64,000 nt of DNA from Chara braunii (GCA_003427395.1 BFEA01000007.1:1262677-1326676), one strand, 5' to 3'; positions 32,332-44,635 are shown, numbered from the stretch's first letter. Translations and numbers: made by a program. Notes: generated from the letters alone by a model not told the origin.

Positions 32332-33350
32332 ACCTCACGCCCTTGTGCTGTCTTTCGTTCGGAGTGCTAAATGTGCGGAAGGAGGCCCAAAAAACAGCAA
32401 GATGGGGTGTGTCAAGGATTTTTGGAAATTGAGTGTGGGGACACAGACGGAACTGAAATCCCCCGTGTTGGTCCGATGAAGTAAGTCAGTTACTTTCGCG
32501 CGTCGCGGAATGCGCGAGCGGGCATGGCGCGAAAAGAGAAAAATCCAAATTCAATCCAAAAAGTATTATCGAGCTTCCCACCGCGCTACGGCCCGTCGTT
32601 TAGAGCGGAAGGGCTTCGGCACGCTTCGCGTATCTCGTTTTCGGATCAAATCTCGTCGTCGCTCGCTGGTCAGTTCCGAGTCCGATGTGGAGGGTTGCAG
32701 ACGCGTGGCTCTTTCCTTATGCTCGTCCTCACTCCGTATTCGGTAGTGGAAGCCCTTTGCTTCGTAGCAATCGAGACGCTGACACTCTGTGCACAGGGTC
32801 GCCACTGCCGTCCACGGAATGACGATCAGCTCGTTAAAGGGGAGCAATATTGAGTTGGGTGGAAAGTGCATGTTGATAATAACAAACCCAACCTCTACAA
32901 ACCCTGAACCACAGTTTGCCGGAGGGAAGTAGTATTGCCCACCGATCTGTGCAACAGCTTCTTGTACGTCCCACGCGCATACACGTGTCCTTTCCTCGTA
33001 AGGAAAAGGCCGTGTTGATACGGGAGGTACGGGAGGTACGGGAGGTTGACGCCCGATCGGAGGGTACTTGTCAGTCCACATATCAATCAATTGCAAAAAC
33101 CTCAAGACGTCATTAAGAAAAGAGAACACTCACGCAACGCCCAATCAATCATTTTCTACACGAGAGAGAGAAAAAAAAAAAAAACACTCATCCGCTTGAT
33201 CATGCATGTAGCTAACGGACCAGCCCGCGGCTCGGGCTTAGTGATCCAACGCGACGTTGATCCGAGGCGCCTTGTTTCTCGAGGCCTCCCTGTGGCTCGG
33301 GTGCTGAGGTCGTGCAGCATAAGGCAGATGGCATGCGCAGTACATACAGA
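32332..33350 (-). repeat. 5' LTR region of element 2
   Basis: Shares with element 1 the block next to the primer site (TTTCAGTTCC, CCAAAAATCCTTGACACACC) and the block CTGCGCATGCCATCTGCC at about 33325. In element 1 these two blocks lie about 150 bp apart; here they are about 900 bp apart, so this LTR holds roughly 0.75 kb extra. TGTCGGGACTTTGTCCGAG near 33390 could be the LTR start, but this is not proven. Confidence 0.5.
32566..33129 (-). CDS. 187-aa ORF inside the element 2 LTR, unknown function
   Basis: An intact frame from an ATG at 33129 to a stop at 32566, in the same orientation as the element. N-terminal part: hydrophobic helix, then PPVPPVPPV repeats. Middle: VCAWDVQEAVAQIGGQYYFPP and MHFPPNSILLPFNELIVIPW. 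A Cys pair LCTECQRLDC near residue 137 is followed by a strongly basic tail (Arg/Lys-rich). I recognise no family. It falls wholly inside the extra LTR segment that element 1 lacks. It could be a captured gene, part of another nested element, or chance. Confidence 0.4.
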   Translation of the reverse strand: MFSFLNDVLRFLQLIDMWTDKYPPIGRQPPVPPVPPVSTRPFPYEERTRVCAWDVQEAVAQIGGQYYFPPANCGSGFVEVGFVIINMHFPPNSILLPFNELIVIPWTAVATLCTECQRLDCYEAKGFHYRIRSEDEHKERATRLQPSTSDSELTSERRRDLIRKRDTRSVPKPFRSKRRAVARWEAR

Positions 33351-33634
33351 GCTACATATTTAAACACTCTTGCATTCTCGGACAAAGTCCCGACAACAAT
33401 CGTCTTATCAACTCCAAAAAAGGACGCATACCATACATACATTCAATGTGGAAGGTGCGAAAATGAGATATGCGCAGAGACAAAAAGGATGGATCGGAAC
33501 AATACACACGCATCCACCGTTCACAAGACAAGAAGACGGGGTTCTTGCATAGGGGGACTACCCAGCAACTAATGGAAGAGTTACGGAAGAAGTTCTTTCA
33601 CATAGCATGCAGACTCATTTCCATTTGAGAGAGA

Positions 33635-33701
<67 letters not shown>

Positions 33702-35519
33702 CATCATTCAAAGATAGAGGAGAGAAAGGGAGATAGAAGGGGATGAGATCCAAAAAGAGGATGTTCGGCGTTGCCGCCGCACACTCACACCAGAGATAAA
33801 GATCCGCAATCAACAAAGGCGCATTTGCCGTTAATTCCAATCATGGCCCCAGGCCAATCACTCACTCAACTCCAATCATCGATCCTCATACCCGCACCGA
33901 CGATCCCAACCGTCGTGTGCTAACTCCCACCATTGCGATCGTCACCCCGCCGACGTAAAACTCAGCGCGGTTCGCCCCGATCCCACAGTCCGTCGTGGCG
34001 ATTAAGCACGCAACCGGCCAGCCTATCGTCAACCCGACAGGACTTTCCGACTCGCACCAAACACTCTGCCCAGCCACTGCTTCCCAGAAGCTGGCTTGAG
34101 AGTCGAGAACGTAAGAGAGATTTGCGGGTGCGCTTGCGGAATTTATAGCAGCGAGGAGGGGGCCAAGGGAGGGAGAATACAGGGTGAAAGTCGAAGTGTA
34201 AGAGGAGAAGCAGCAGGAGAAGACTTTGAGAGGAGCGCTTCGCGGAAGCCATATTGATGCTTCGAAACTCCAGACCAATCAAACTCATCGCGCGGTAGGG
34301 AGATCCTACCGTACCCTGCGTCTGATTGGTGGGCGAAAGTAATCGAAGGATCGACCAGACTTCACGAGCGTTGCTCGGAGAGAAGAAAAGGCGCGAGAAG
34401 TATCGCAAGACGGGTCCAAGATTCAAATGAAAGAAAGGGGAAATGGGCGCGCAAAGAACTGAGCGGGAGAGAGAAAGGGAGGGAGAAAAACAGTTACGAG
34501 GAGGGAGGAGGAGGAAGGAAAAAAGGAGCGTGGGAGAGAGCAATGCGGGGGACAGTTGCATGCATGGCGCCGTCTACAAAAAGAACAAAAGAAAAAGGCA
34601 ACAAAACAGTTACAGCTTGCCTACGTCCTAAACCAATTCAAAATTGAAATCACCATATCCGCGCGCGAAAGAGCAACGCGGGAAAAGAAAGTCCGAAGCC
34701 TATTCGTATCTTTGCAAAATTCCGAGAGTTTTCCCGACGTGACCGAGAACATTCACACACAAAAAGGACACGTCGAAGTTCTGGTTATCCCGGAAATCCC
34801 AACTGTCGGACCCAATTCCCAGTGCACTCGCTAAGGCGCACGTAAATTCCCAAGTATTTCCCGAATTGCAAAACGAAAAAGCAGAACCCAAGAATCGAAA
34901 AAGCTTCCAAAAGATGGGGGCCAAGAAATGCGGCACCCGAAATCAAGAAAACGAAGCGGGGTTTTTATGGGGTTGGTATGATACAAGCAAAAGAAAGGGT
35001 ACGAAAGATAGCACGGGTCCAGGAGGTAGTTCGTCGCAGTCCAGCTGCCACCAGTAGAGCGTGACACATTTTTCAAGGACGACCCCAAATTTTTAGTTGC
35101 CACTAGCGCGACTTTTTTTTTTGAGGACGAGAACTCTTTTTCCAGGGGCACCAGGGTGGAGACTTCCCGTTTCCTGGGCCTCCAACCTTTGAAGTCCACA
35201 GATGGACTGCAGGGGGTGGGGGGTGCAGGGTCGGGGGAATGGTTCTTATGGGTTGTCCTGGGTCTGTGGGTCAGGTGACCCAGGCCTAACGTTCACCCGC
35301 TTGTCACCCACCCATTCGGGTGACCCTGGCCTAACATTGACCCGCCCGTCACCCACCCAGGCTTGCTCGCCTTGACCCACCCTCATCCTACCCATGCCAG
35401 CTTATCAAGACCCACACCTGACCCAATGCCTCGTGGGTGGGGTGGGTGCAGGTGGGTGTGGGTCTGGGTACCCGTTGCTCATCTCTGGTGTGTTTTAAAA
35501 AAAAGACAAAAAGGCAAAT
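33351..35519. other. No gene seen; (GA)n at 33626-33699
   Basis: A pure GA tract with a GGA interruption lies at 33626-33699. Hydrophilic frames of 100-200 codons on both strands overlap one another and show no domain. GACCC/GGGTC-rich repeats (TGACCCAGGCCTAAC, TGACCCTGGCCTAAC) lie at about 35276-35340. Confidence 0.35.
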
Positions 35520-37015
35520 AACTGGAATTTTTCTGATCCTGAGGCTGTGTGGAATGATGCTATACTGATGTGCCCATTCACATCCAAACCTGCTGGTAAG
35601 ACCAGGACTGGTGTTCTCAAGGAATGGGGGAGTATGCTTCCCCAACTCCGTGAGGACCCCATCTCCCGAGATCCTTAACATCTGTCTCTTTGAAAAATCC
35701 TGCGACCAGGACAAGACCAGACTTCCGTTCTCAGTGGCGAAATCTGCAGGCAACTTCCGCCTCAGCTGGTTGCAATGGGGTATTTGGCAAATGAAGCACA
35801 TCTGTGATGATGATCATAAGGCATGGAAAATAGAGAACGATCTGAGACCGACACTCACGGGCCTAAACCATACACAGGCACACTTGTCGGCCTTGACACA
35901 AGCCATCCCAGCCAAATGGGTCACCGCACTATCTTAGGTTGGGGACATCTTCAAAGAGCAACAATGGTGTAGCGGACATCTTTTTCAGAATAGAGAAGAT
36001 TAATGAAGACGGCTCTCCGGAGGCTTCAGAATAGTCTCTGAGGGACTCAAAGTTGACTCAGATCAAGGATCCAACACGTATCTCACTTGCAGGATGGGAA
36101 GTAGTCAAGGTCACACAGAAGAAATCATCGAACAACTCGCCGTTCTTCCAGGTGGTCATGCAGGCTCTCCCTATAGGGAGCTGGAAGGTTGATGTGTGCA
36201 AGCATGGATGGTTGGTATCCAATGGGACCGGTACCTCAACCAAGGTCCCGATCTCAGAATACTCTGCTAAAGTGGGCTAGAGCTTCCACTCAGAGGCCCA
36301 AACACTGCAAGCAGGGCTCTCCTTCAGTTGGCAGCAAAAGTCTTCCACACTTAACCTCCACCCTCTTTCAACTAAGTGGCTTCTATTTTTCATTCACATT
36401 CTCCTCTCTTCAATAGAAACTAAAATAGGAGGCTTACAATGGTTACATCTACACTCTTGCACTCCCACCGCTCTTTGGTGCTCAGAAAATATCAGTGTTG
36501 TTTGTGACATCTGCCCCCACCAAAGTCTAGAAGATTGGTTGCATTTGGTGGGAATGTATCATTGCCAGGGGATTCTGGGACCTACTTGATAAATGCTGGT
36601 CCCAAGCCTACAATGTAACAGACTTCTGGAGCCAAAGCATGGTTTTCACAGGTAGAGTGAAACCAGACCTATAAAAACAGCAGGCCGGAAAGGTTTCTCA
36701 GTTCTTGAGAGCTAGGGCCTTCTGACAGATATGGATAGTCAGGAAAAATAGAAGACTTTCTCAATACAAGAACCCCACTCCCCTCTCTGTTTGCCCAATA
36801 TAAGCATGCAATGCGCCTAGACATAATGCCAGACTGGGGATAAAAATTAGGAACAACTCTACTTCTACAGACTTGGCTAGAGGTATTTTGGAAAAAGTGG
36901 ACCCTTTCCTTTCAATGGGCAACTATTTCCGAATCAGGTAGTTCACTCTACCCAGATCTACTGTGGGATATTCCCTCCATCAGGCCTTGTTCAGAAAGTT
37001 CCATTAGGCAGCGGT
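35520..37015 (+). mobile_element. LINE (non-LTR retroelement) ORF2 remnant
   Basis: Decayed + strand fragments. 35520-35660 encodes WNFSDPEAVWNDAILMCPF and TRTGVLKEWG. After a frameshift, 35700-35937 encodes LSWLQWGIWQMKHICDDDHK...PTLTGLNHTQ. 36053-36280 holds another piece. Near 36502-36600 a CDIC pair, ED.LHL and W.C..ARGFW resemble the Cys/His-containing C-terminal end found after RT in many plant LINEs. No RT catalytic motif survives that I can see. The LINE call rests on the terminal CxxC...H...W.C pattern and gene-like decay; moderately sure. Confidence 0.45.
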
Positions 37016-37650
37016 TTTGTTGCTGAGACTCTGAGAGGGCCTGATGTCGAGAAGGAGCTCAACAGTCGTTCTCTTTACCTCACGATATCCTCCTTTGCAT
37101 TTCAGTATGTGATCACTTCTAGTGGTGCTCTCAATTTTAGTTGTTTTCTCTGAATATTCTTTTTTTTTTTCTTCTTTTCTTTTTCTTTTTAAAAGTCCAA
37201 GGTGTTGTAGAGGCCAGTCACTGAGTACACAGTGATCACGTGGAGCTGTGAGCCACGGGTGTCCAGGAATACAGGAATATGAGACCACCTCCCATCCCAT
37301 CCTCACGTCAATACTCCTAGCGCACCCCCTATCCCACTATCCGGCCTCAGTGTGACCAGCACTCAGGACCATTGCCCTACCATTGGGTAGGCAACTTGGA
37401 CCGCACAGCAGTGATAGGCACCAGGGCTGATAAGCTGCCCAGCCCTGGTGGAAGCGGAATCAGACGAACCTTGTCGAACGGGAACTTCGGACGCCAGGCC
37501 CAGACAATCTACCACAGGTCCCAATATATGGCCACCAGACAGTTCTATCCGGATGTCAGTAGGAACTGCACCCAATGGCACCCTATTCAACCAACCTGAA
37601 CCTACTGCAAATACTAGACCCTTTTATCCAGTGACTAGAGCCCCCCAGCC
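37016..37650. other. No gene seen
   Basis: T-rich tract 37160-37195. Short overlapping frames without domain features. Confidence 0.35.
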
Positions 37651-38200
37651 TTGTGTATGTAGCCCATAGGTGATGTGTAGTTCTATGCTGCGTAGCACGG
37701 CGAACGTGTTCGCGCCCCTTCATGTTCGCGCGAACGTGTTCGCACGTTCGCGCGAACAGCTACCGAACATGTTCGGGCAAACATAATTTTTTTTTCGTTA
37801 AAAAAAAATTAAAAAAAATAAATAAATCGGTTTTTGATTTTTAACTCATGATTGGTTACGAATTTGAACATGACTCCAAGGCAAAAGTTGCTTGTATTAA
37901 CATGGTGCTACGTAGATTCTATGTTATGTCCGAAGGCTATATATATGTGTGTGTCGCCCATAGGCGATATATAGTTCTATGTTATGTCCGAAGGCTATGT
38001 GTGTATCATGTGTGGAAACTTCGTGTATGTAGCCCGTATGCGATGTGTAGTTCAATGTTATGTCCGAAGGCGTGTATGCAGCCGGTAGGCGATATATAGT
38101 TCTATCATCTATGTTATGTCTGAAGGCTAAGGCTACGTGTGTATATATAGCCCATAGGCGATATATAATTCTATGATATGTCCGAAGGCTATGTATACTC
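37651..38200. repeat. Tandem array of about 60-100-bp units
   Basis: Five or so diverged units share GTAGCCCATAGGCGATATA, TAGTTCTATGTTATGTCC and GAAGGCTATGT. The first is split by a transposon at 37688-37915. Unit length varies because of extra GTGTAT stretches. Confidence 0.8.
37688..37915. mobile_element. hAT-like MITE, copy 2, inserted in the tandem array
   Basis: Left end CTGCGTAGCACGGCGAACG, right end inverse of CTACGTAGCACCATG. The flanking 8-mers GTTCTATG and ATTCTATG differ at one base. The uninterrupted site TAGTTCTATGTTATG is visible in neighbouring units (for example 37972-37986), confirming both the boundaries and an 8-bp duplication. It is 228 bp, lacks the right subterminal GTTCGCG block of copy 1, and shares its ACTCATGATTGGTTACGAAT core. 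Confidence 0.85.
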
Positions 38201-38518
38201 TGTATATCGAAGCGAGAGAACGGGGTAAGCTGGACAGGGACCCCCCCAAGGTCCGAACCAAGCTCTAACCCGTGACCTTGTAACATATAATTGAATGACT
38301 GTACCATGTGAACGACCAGTGGAAATGGCCCAAACGTGTGATTTGCCAGACTGGGGAGATCAACAGAACACCCAAGACCAACAGCCCCAAGCAACCCATT
38401 TGAAACCCAGAACCAACATACAACACCATGAACAGCCCTTGGGTGGTGCGCAGGCAGTGTCTGTAATAGCTAATCCCAAGGGGGTGTGTGTCCAGCCGTG
38501 CGTCATTCTAACGCCCTG
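38201..38518. other. No gene seen
   Basis: Ordinary sequence between the tandem array and the tRNA-like element. ACCCAGAACCAACAT-like words are present, but no coding feature. Confidence 0.35.
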
Positions 38519-38612
38519 CCGGTGTCCATGCGCAAGGCTGCGGATTTGAACCCGCAGCCTTATACCACAATGCGCATTTCCAACCGGTGCTCTAACCACT
38601 GAGCCATTCTTG
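38519..38612 (-). ncRNA. tRNA-derived sequence or SINE head
   Basis: On the minus strand TGGCTCAGTGGTTAGAGCA is a textbook Pol III A box/D arm. About 35 bases later CTGCGGGTTCAAATCCGCAG gives a B box inside a stable T-arm-like hairpin. The acceptor ends and the anticodon stem do not pair, so it is not a functional tRNA; a tRNA-derived SINE head or tRNA pseudogene fits better. No anticodon is assigned. Confidence 0.55.
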
Positions 38613-39409
38613 ATGTTTCCTTTCCGGGTAGACTGTTTGGACCCCGGCCCCAACTGAGATTGCTAAGGGAATTGGGCCCGTTTCCCAACACGTGCTGCTC
38701 CCCACGAATAGAATGAGCTTTAAAAGTATAAAAAGTAAAAAATAAAAAAAAATAAAAAAAAAGGGAGGAAGTCGGGGAAGGCCGTGAATGAGGTTTGCTC
38801 ACAGTGGTACTTCAAGGAACGCATCTACCCAGAAACTTAGCTACTTTCATTATTGGTTGTCTTTGTTTTTCGGTTTTCTTTCCATCCTCCTTTTGTGCCC
38901 TGCCAACGAGGGAGGGAGCATTACAGGGATAGCTGACAACTCTGCAACCTAGGGCACAGTCTCACTTGCACTCTATATTCTGTATCAAGCTGCTTTCACG
39001 TCCAAGGAGCTGAATCTTATTTTTGCTGATGCCCTGAAAACATCTCCCCTCAAGTAACGTTAGTCAGAAGGGCATACTTTCATATGTGCTCCAGATTCTG
39101 TATCCAGCTGCTTTCCCGTCCAAAGAGTTTTTTTTTTTTTTTTTCCGTCCTTATTTTCCTTTGGCTCGTCCCCTGAATGCAGCAGCAGTGTAACAGTGTA
39201 ACTGCCCGTTGGGAGGGCATAGTCTCCGTATGCAGCTACTTTCAGATCCCTCGGGTTGTTCCTTTTTCTTTCTCATTGTTTTTTTTTTTTGTCCTGAGTA
39301 CCAGAAAAGAAAACACAATGGCACCTAGGCTCGGCAGATTTCGGTGCACAATGAAATCCAAGGTCGGCAAAAACAGGCTCGGAGGTACTAGTGGTTAAAA
39401 AAAAAAAAA
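38613..39409. other. No gene seen
   Basis: Contains two similar blocks at about 38962-38992 and 39091-39121 (CTCTATATTCTGTATCAAGCTGC versus CTCCAGATTCTGTATCCAGCTGC), a T run at 39128-39144, and a GGTACTAGTGGTTAA end at about 39384. That end resembles the right end of the TTAA MITEs, but its left partner was not found. Confidence 0.35.
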
Positions 39410-39696
39410 GGAAAAATTTAAAAAAACAAACAAAAATAAAAGAAGGAAAAAAAAAAACTCACCTGCATGCACGAACACAAAAAAAAAGAACAATAAAGAA
39501 AAACAACCAATTAAATCAATCGATCGAATCAATTGATCTGACCGAATGGATTCAAACACACACACACTGTGACACACACAAAAGCACGCTAGCTTTTGTG
39601 TATGTCCGTGTGTGTGCATGTGTGCACGGATGCAGTTGTGAGCCTGTGCTCGCACACATACACACACTCACGGAGTTGGACACTTTCGAGCTCGCA

Positions 39697-39740
<44 letters not shown>

Positions 39741-39899
39741 TTCAATTGATTTGATTGATTGATTGATATGATTGTTTTTGTGTGTGTGAGTGTGTGCGTG
39801 CTATAAACCAATTTAGTCGGTTCAATCAATCAATCGAATTGATTGATTGAACCAATTTACTCAGTTCAATCAATCGATTCAATCAATTGTTTTTGTAAG

Positions 39900-39972
<73 letters not shown>

Positions 39973-40060
39973 GTACGTGTGTGTGCGTGCCCAACTCTGT
40001 GAGTGTGGGTGGGTGGGTGGGTGGGTGTGCAGTTGCGCGCTGGCATGCACGAGCGCATTG
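39410..40060. repeat. Simple-sequence region: poly-A, (ATTG)n, (CA)n, (GT)n
   Basis: A-runs at 39398-39460 and 39697-39738. ATTGATTG and AATCAATC words at 39500-39540 and 39740-39890. A pure GT run at 39903-39968. The mixture resembles the interior of the transposon at 43728-44908. Confidence 0.85.
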
Positions 40061-40209
40061 TCAGAGGGCACGGTGTTTCAACCCTCCGCGGTGTACCAGA
40101 CACACCCCACTCACGGCTCTCAGTAGTGTACCAGGATCGTCTTGTGCATGGCTTATTCTTGGACTGATCCAGCAGACGCTCCCACATCAAAAGGGTGGGG
40201 GTGCGTTGT

Positions 40210-43200
40210 CGAACGCATCGACTCCCGCCTTTTTCGCAAAGGCGAGAGCCCTCCCGACCATGTCACGCAGGAGTTAACCAAAACAAAATCACGAAACAAC
40301 TCGGGAACAACGCATAATAACCCCACGAACTGCCAAGGTGGACGCGGTCTCGTCGTCCTTTCGCAGCTCTAGCCGGGTGCGCCAGTTGTACTTTCCGCAG
40401 TCCCCTACGATAAGGTAGGTTCCCACGGGCATAAACTTTCCTTCCCTAAGGGGCTGTCACCACCCTTAGGGGCGTATCCCTACCGAGCTACTGACCCACA
40501 TGCGAAAGTTTTTAAATGCAATTGCAGAGGTAGATCAGCCGAGGGTGTTTGCTCGTTCACTGTAGTATAGATACACTTGGTTAACGCCAAGCGGACCCAG
40601 ACGCCGCCCGTTCCTAGGGCACTGATCTCCTAGATGCGGAGCAAACGTCGGTCGACTAGGACGGTCTCCACCAAGTATGAAACCCACAACTCAATCCTAA
40701 TTCCTTAAACACACCGTCAAAAGAAAATTAAAACATCATATATAATTATATCGAAACGATCGACCGTAGTCGATAGAAATAAATATTCAATCTGAAATGA
40801 CAGCCAAAGGATCAAAATCATCATTTGATACATCCAATAACACAAGACCGAAATAAAATCCGACCACCCTAGGTCGAACTCCACCAAACAATGATACAAC
40901 CGCCAACAAGGAGTTGGCTATCGACAGTAACATAAATGCAACCGACAAGGTAATAGACTGCCTTAGTTTTGGCTTGATAAGGTGCGTTGCCAAAGTCATT
41001 CATTCCAGCCTATCGCTGACCTAAGATTAGACACACTCACACCCGTCTCCGTATATCCTCAATCTTCTTAGATGACAGGTTGTTTTGCAAATGATTATTG
41101 ATCAGGGGCATTGCTTGAATTGTTGCATGCCTCTCCCTCTAAGAAGTGGTCCAAGGTACTCCTCCTCCTCGCCCGAGAACAAGACTCGAATTTCATAAGT
41201 TGGGTCGTCTCCACCGAATCGGCAAGGTACCCCCCCCGTATAACGGTCCGCTATGGGTCGATAACAAGGTTGGCTCCTAAAGATTTCATTTGTTCTTTTT
41301 CTTCCTAAGTTCAGGGTAACTTGGACGAAAAGAAAATTGAAGGAGATAAAAAATAAAAACTATTTGGACAGGTATAGGCAGATAAGGTCGTTCGGGATTG
41401 AAAGGGTCATTCCTTGGGAGAAAAGTAAGTTCGTTTCAACTTATCTGCTTTATTTGAATCGAATTCATTTTATGGCATGCACTGAATTAATCTTTTTTAA
41501 AACAACAAGCTCACTTTGACAAGCAGGTAGGTGGAAGGTTGAAAGAAGATTATCATTTTCTTTTTCTCCAATAGGCAACACAAATCTCCTTTGCAAGCAT
41601 CTTTCTACCTACCTGCACTCAAAGCAAACAAACAAGTTGAAAGGAAACCAATGCAACCCCATACCCAAGTCAGACCTCACCATTCACATGCAAACACACA
41701 TTTCCTTTGCCTTTTCAATGAACATTCAATGAACAGGGTCAAGTAAGTGTGGGCTCACACAGGTGTGAAGGGAAGTCTGAATCATTCAACTGACTAACTG
41801 ACCTTGAGTGAAGTTTGATCCGACTCACTTAAGAAAGTCCGGTTCACTCCAGAAAGCCTGAGTAAATCAAAAGCAAATGATTGTCGTAGAATATGCGGCT
41901 CACAACTCCACAAGTTGTGGCCTCTCTCTTGAGCCACGATCCATGTCCTCCATCAAGTGTCTGATCACACCAAGCTTGGGTCCACTAAGATCTATGAATG
42001 AGACAACCCTCCAAAAAGGGTGTTCCCATGATCCAAACCCACGTCGCCCCAACATCCCGGACAGTCCCAACGCAGTCCCCACTGCACCTTCACCACCAAG
42101 GATACTCCCCAACCAATCGCAAGTCCACACCGCCTCCCATCATGATGTCAGCTCACAATAGTCACACCAACATGCCAGCTCCGATTTCAAGTCATTACCG
42201 CTAGGTCCCAAAATTGTCCCAAATAGTCTTGGGCGGGCCCACACCATCGCCCGCAACACCAGATGGTCCAGAACTCAAAAACCGCCCACTCCGTACACAA
42301 TCAAAAAAATAACGATGGCTTCCAACAAAAATCGCATGTGCCGCAACTCCAATAGTCAATGTCACGTGCACTCACTTGCACTCTCTTCATGGCCCGTCCA
42401 TGTACCACTGCCGCACGATCCCAACAGTGCACCCGCACTAATCCAACCTCTATACCATGCTGGTCCGCCATAGCCGCCACACACAAAAAACCCAATGGCA
42501 CGACCATCGTTTGTCGTATCGTCAAATACGCAACATGACCTCCCTACACTCATATTAAAAAAGATGTCGGCATCGTGCGGCAACCCCGGCAGAACCTCCC
42601 ATTAAAAACAATCGTCGCCGAATCAAAATTTTGGCAGCATATCCCCTGGAAAATGAAGCAATTACTGCGCCGTCGGACGGGCAGCATCTCCCCATACACA
42701 CAAAAGTTGACACTGCGAGGTAAATCAGGCAGGATATTCGCAACGCATGCAGTTAACCGCATAGCCTAACTCCCGGCGCAGCCTACGAGTCGTGGCACCA
42801 ATGCAGAGGTGGGGCAGTCAGCTCCCTCGTTTATGGTTGCCTCCCTTCTCCTCTTCCAGTTCTCTGCAGACCTCCATTCTCCTCCACCAGCAGCACTTCC
42901 TCCTCTCCAGCAACATGCAGCAGCCAGCCAGCATTCACCCAAGTGAATGTCTCAGCAGTGCTGCCAAAAGTGTGAGGCTGTTGGGTGGAGTGTTGGCTTT
43001 CATAGCCAGCTAAACGTTGCGGGCAGTTGCCTTGCCCACAGCTAGGCAAAATTCTTCAGTGCTTTTGGCCCTTGATCTAAATCAATGGCCAGGAGTCATG
43101 TGCCTTGGTTTCCCCCCCAACCAGGGTCATCAATTCCTGGAAGCACCTGATCATTTTCTCAGTCTAGGTGCTCCTGGGAATGGTTGTACCCAGTCAAACT

Positions 43201-43572
43201 GTAGCCTGTTCAAAACCGAAGAGGCACGGTCTCATCGGCCCCTAGAACATGGCTGCACCTGACTTGCGGCCGCGGCCATATTCGCGGCCGTTATTTTTTT
43301 CTCCCCTGCCTTACTTACCCTCGTTTTCCCTCGGAGGGACAACCAGTCGTTTGAAACAAACAGGCACCATCCCCCTCCTCGGTTATTTCACGGGGCGAAT
43401 TAGAGTCGGGCTCAACAGGGCGTTCTTCCCACAGTGCACTCGAACCTGGCTCAGTTCTCATGCCACATTCGGGCGCCTTCTCAAGCAGCCACTCAATAAA
43501 AAAAACGAAGTGAAAACTCACCTTTTGGCCGTTACTCTGCCCGTCTCCGTCGCCAGGTAAGGTTCCTGTTTA

Positions 43573-43590
<18 letters not shown>
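40210..43590 (-). repeat. Arm A of a large diverged inverted repeat
   Basis: Reverse-complement matches to arm B (46690-50190) occur throughout in colinear order. Examples: the GTTAACCAAAACAAAATC block (40273), the CTAATCTTAGG..CGATAGG block (41020), CACAAGTTGTGG (41918), AATCAAAATTTTGGCAGCAT (42622), CCACCAGCAGCACTTCCTCC (42882) and GGCCGTTACTCTGCCCGTC (43526). No protein-coding content is recognised. It may be an old, large non-coding element inserted twice in opposite orientation. Confidence 0.75.

Positions 43591-43644
<54 letters not shown>
43572..43644. repeat. (CT)n microsatellite at the end of arm A
   Basis: CT run of about 70 bp. Arm B has a GA run (46554-46706) at the mirrored position, so the repeat is part of the inverted structure. 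Confidence 0.95.
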
Positions 43645-43647
<3 letters not shown>

Positions 43648-44003
43648 AGGGATATGCCCTTAAGGGTGGTGAAAACCCCTTAGGAAAGGAAAACTTATGC
43701 CTCGCAGGAACCTATACTGTCGTAGGGCTATGTTACCCCCTGGCCGCAGCCGAGTTCGGTCGTGGCCGGGCCCCCCCCGGCCGCGGCCAAACGCGGCCGA
43801 TAATTTCGGCCGAGGCCGCGGCCGATCGGGGAGGGGGTTTGAGGGGCGGGAACGGGTTTCAAGTCGGGGGGGGTCCCCCTACCTCCTCGCAAAAAAAAAA
43901 AACATAAAAACTTCGAAAACAAGGGGGTGGATTTCGAAGACTACCAAAAAACATTAAATAAATAGAAAAAAAAAAAAAATCTTTGATTGACTGTTTTTTT
44001 TTT

Positions 44004-44343
44004 NNNNNNNNNNNNNNNNNNNNNNNNNNNNNNNNNNNNNNNNNNNNNNNNNNNNNNNNNNNNNNNNNNNNNNNNNNNNNNNNNNNNNNNNNNNNNNNNN
44101 NNNNNNNNNNNNNNNNNNNNNNNNNNNNNNNNNNNNNNNNNNNNNNNNNNNNNNNNNNNNNNNNNNNNNNNNNNNNNNNNNNNNNNNNNNNNNNNNNNNN
44201 NNNNNNNNNNNNNNNNNNNNNNNNNNNNNNNNNNNNNNNNNNNNNNNNNNNNNNNNNNNNNNNNNNNNNNNNNNNNNNNNNNNNNNNNNNNNNNNNNNNN
44301 NNNNNNNNNNNNNNNNNNNNNNNNNNNNNNNNNNNNNNNNNNN
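44004..44343. other. Assembly gap (340 N)
   Basis: A run of N inside the GGCCGCGGCC-rich transposon, bounded by T/C simple sequence. Confidence 0.99.
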
Positions 44344-44588
44344 CGTTTTCTCGTTTTTTTTTGTTTTTTTTTTTTTCGATTGATTAATTGATTGATTGAT
44401 TGAATGATTGATTGAATGATTGATTGAATGATTGATTGATTGTTGGGGGAGGGGTCGCCCCCCCTACCCTCGCCCGATCACACACACACACACACTTCCG
44501 TTTTCTCGTTTTTTTTTTCTTCTTTTTTCGATTGATTAATTGATTAATTGATTGATTGATGGGGGAGGGGTCGCCCCCCTTACCCCCG

Positions 44589-44635
<47 letters not shown>
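44344..44635. repeat. Two tandem simple-sequence units inside the transposon
   Basis: Each unit runs CGTTTTCTCG, T-run, CGATTGATTAATTGATTG, GGGGGAGGGGTCGCCCCCC, then a CA run. The second unit's CA run (about 44591-44632) is longer. Confidence 0.85.

Larger units (their letters stand above)
27750..33350 (-). mobile_element. Ty3/gypsy-type LTR retroelement 2 (degenerate, 3'-truncated)
   Basis: Read on the minus strand: LTR (from about 33350 down to 32332), primer-binding site, gag, protease, RT, RNase H, PHD finger, and integrase N-terminus. Similarity to integrase ends about 27750, just after the ERPF/RVS block that precedes the catalytic core, so the core and 3' LTR are lost. The RT frame is long and well preserved. 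Same lineage as element 1, by shared gene order, shared connector and PHD finger, but the proteins are clearly diverged. Confidence 0.85.

Noticed and set aside
33622-33700. CRISPR-like or spacer-repeat structure
   Set aside because: Plain GA microsatellite; no spaced repeats anywhere in the window fit a CRISPR array.
37924-38394. 156-codon minus frame in the tandem array
   Set aside because: Generated by the repeat units, which lack stops in one frame; no domain.
38519-38612. Functional tRNA gene
   Set aside because: A and B boxes are clear, but the acceptor and anticodon stems do not pair; kept as tRNA-derived.
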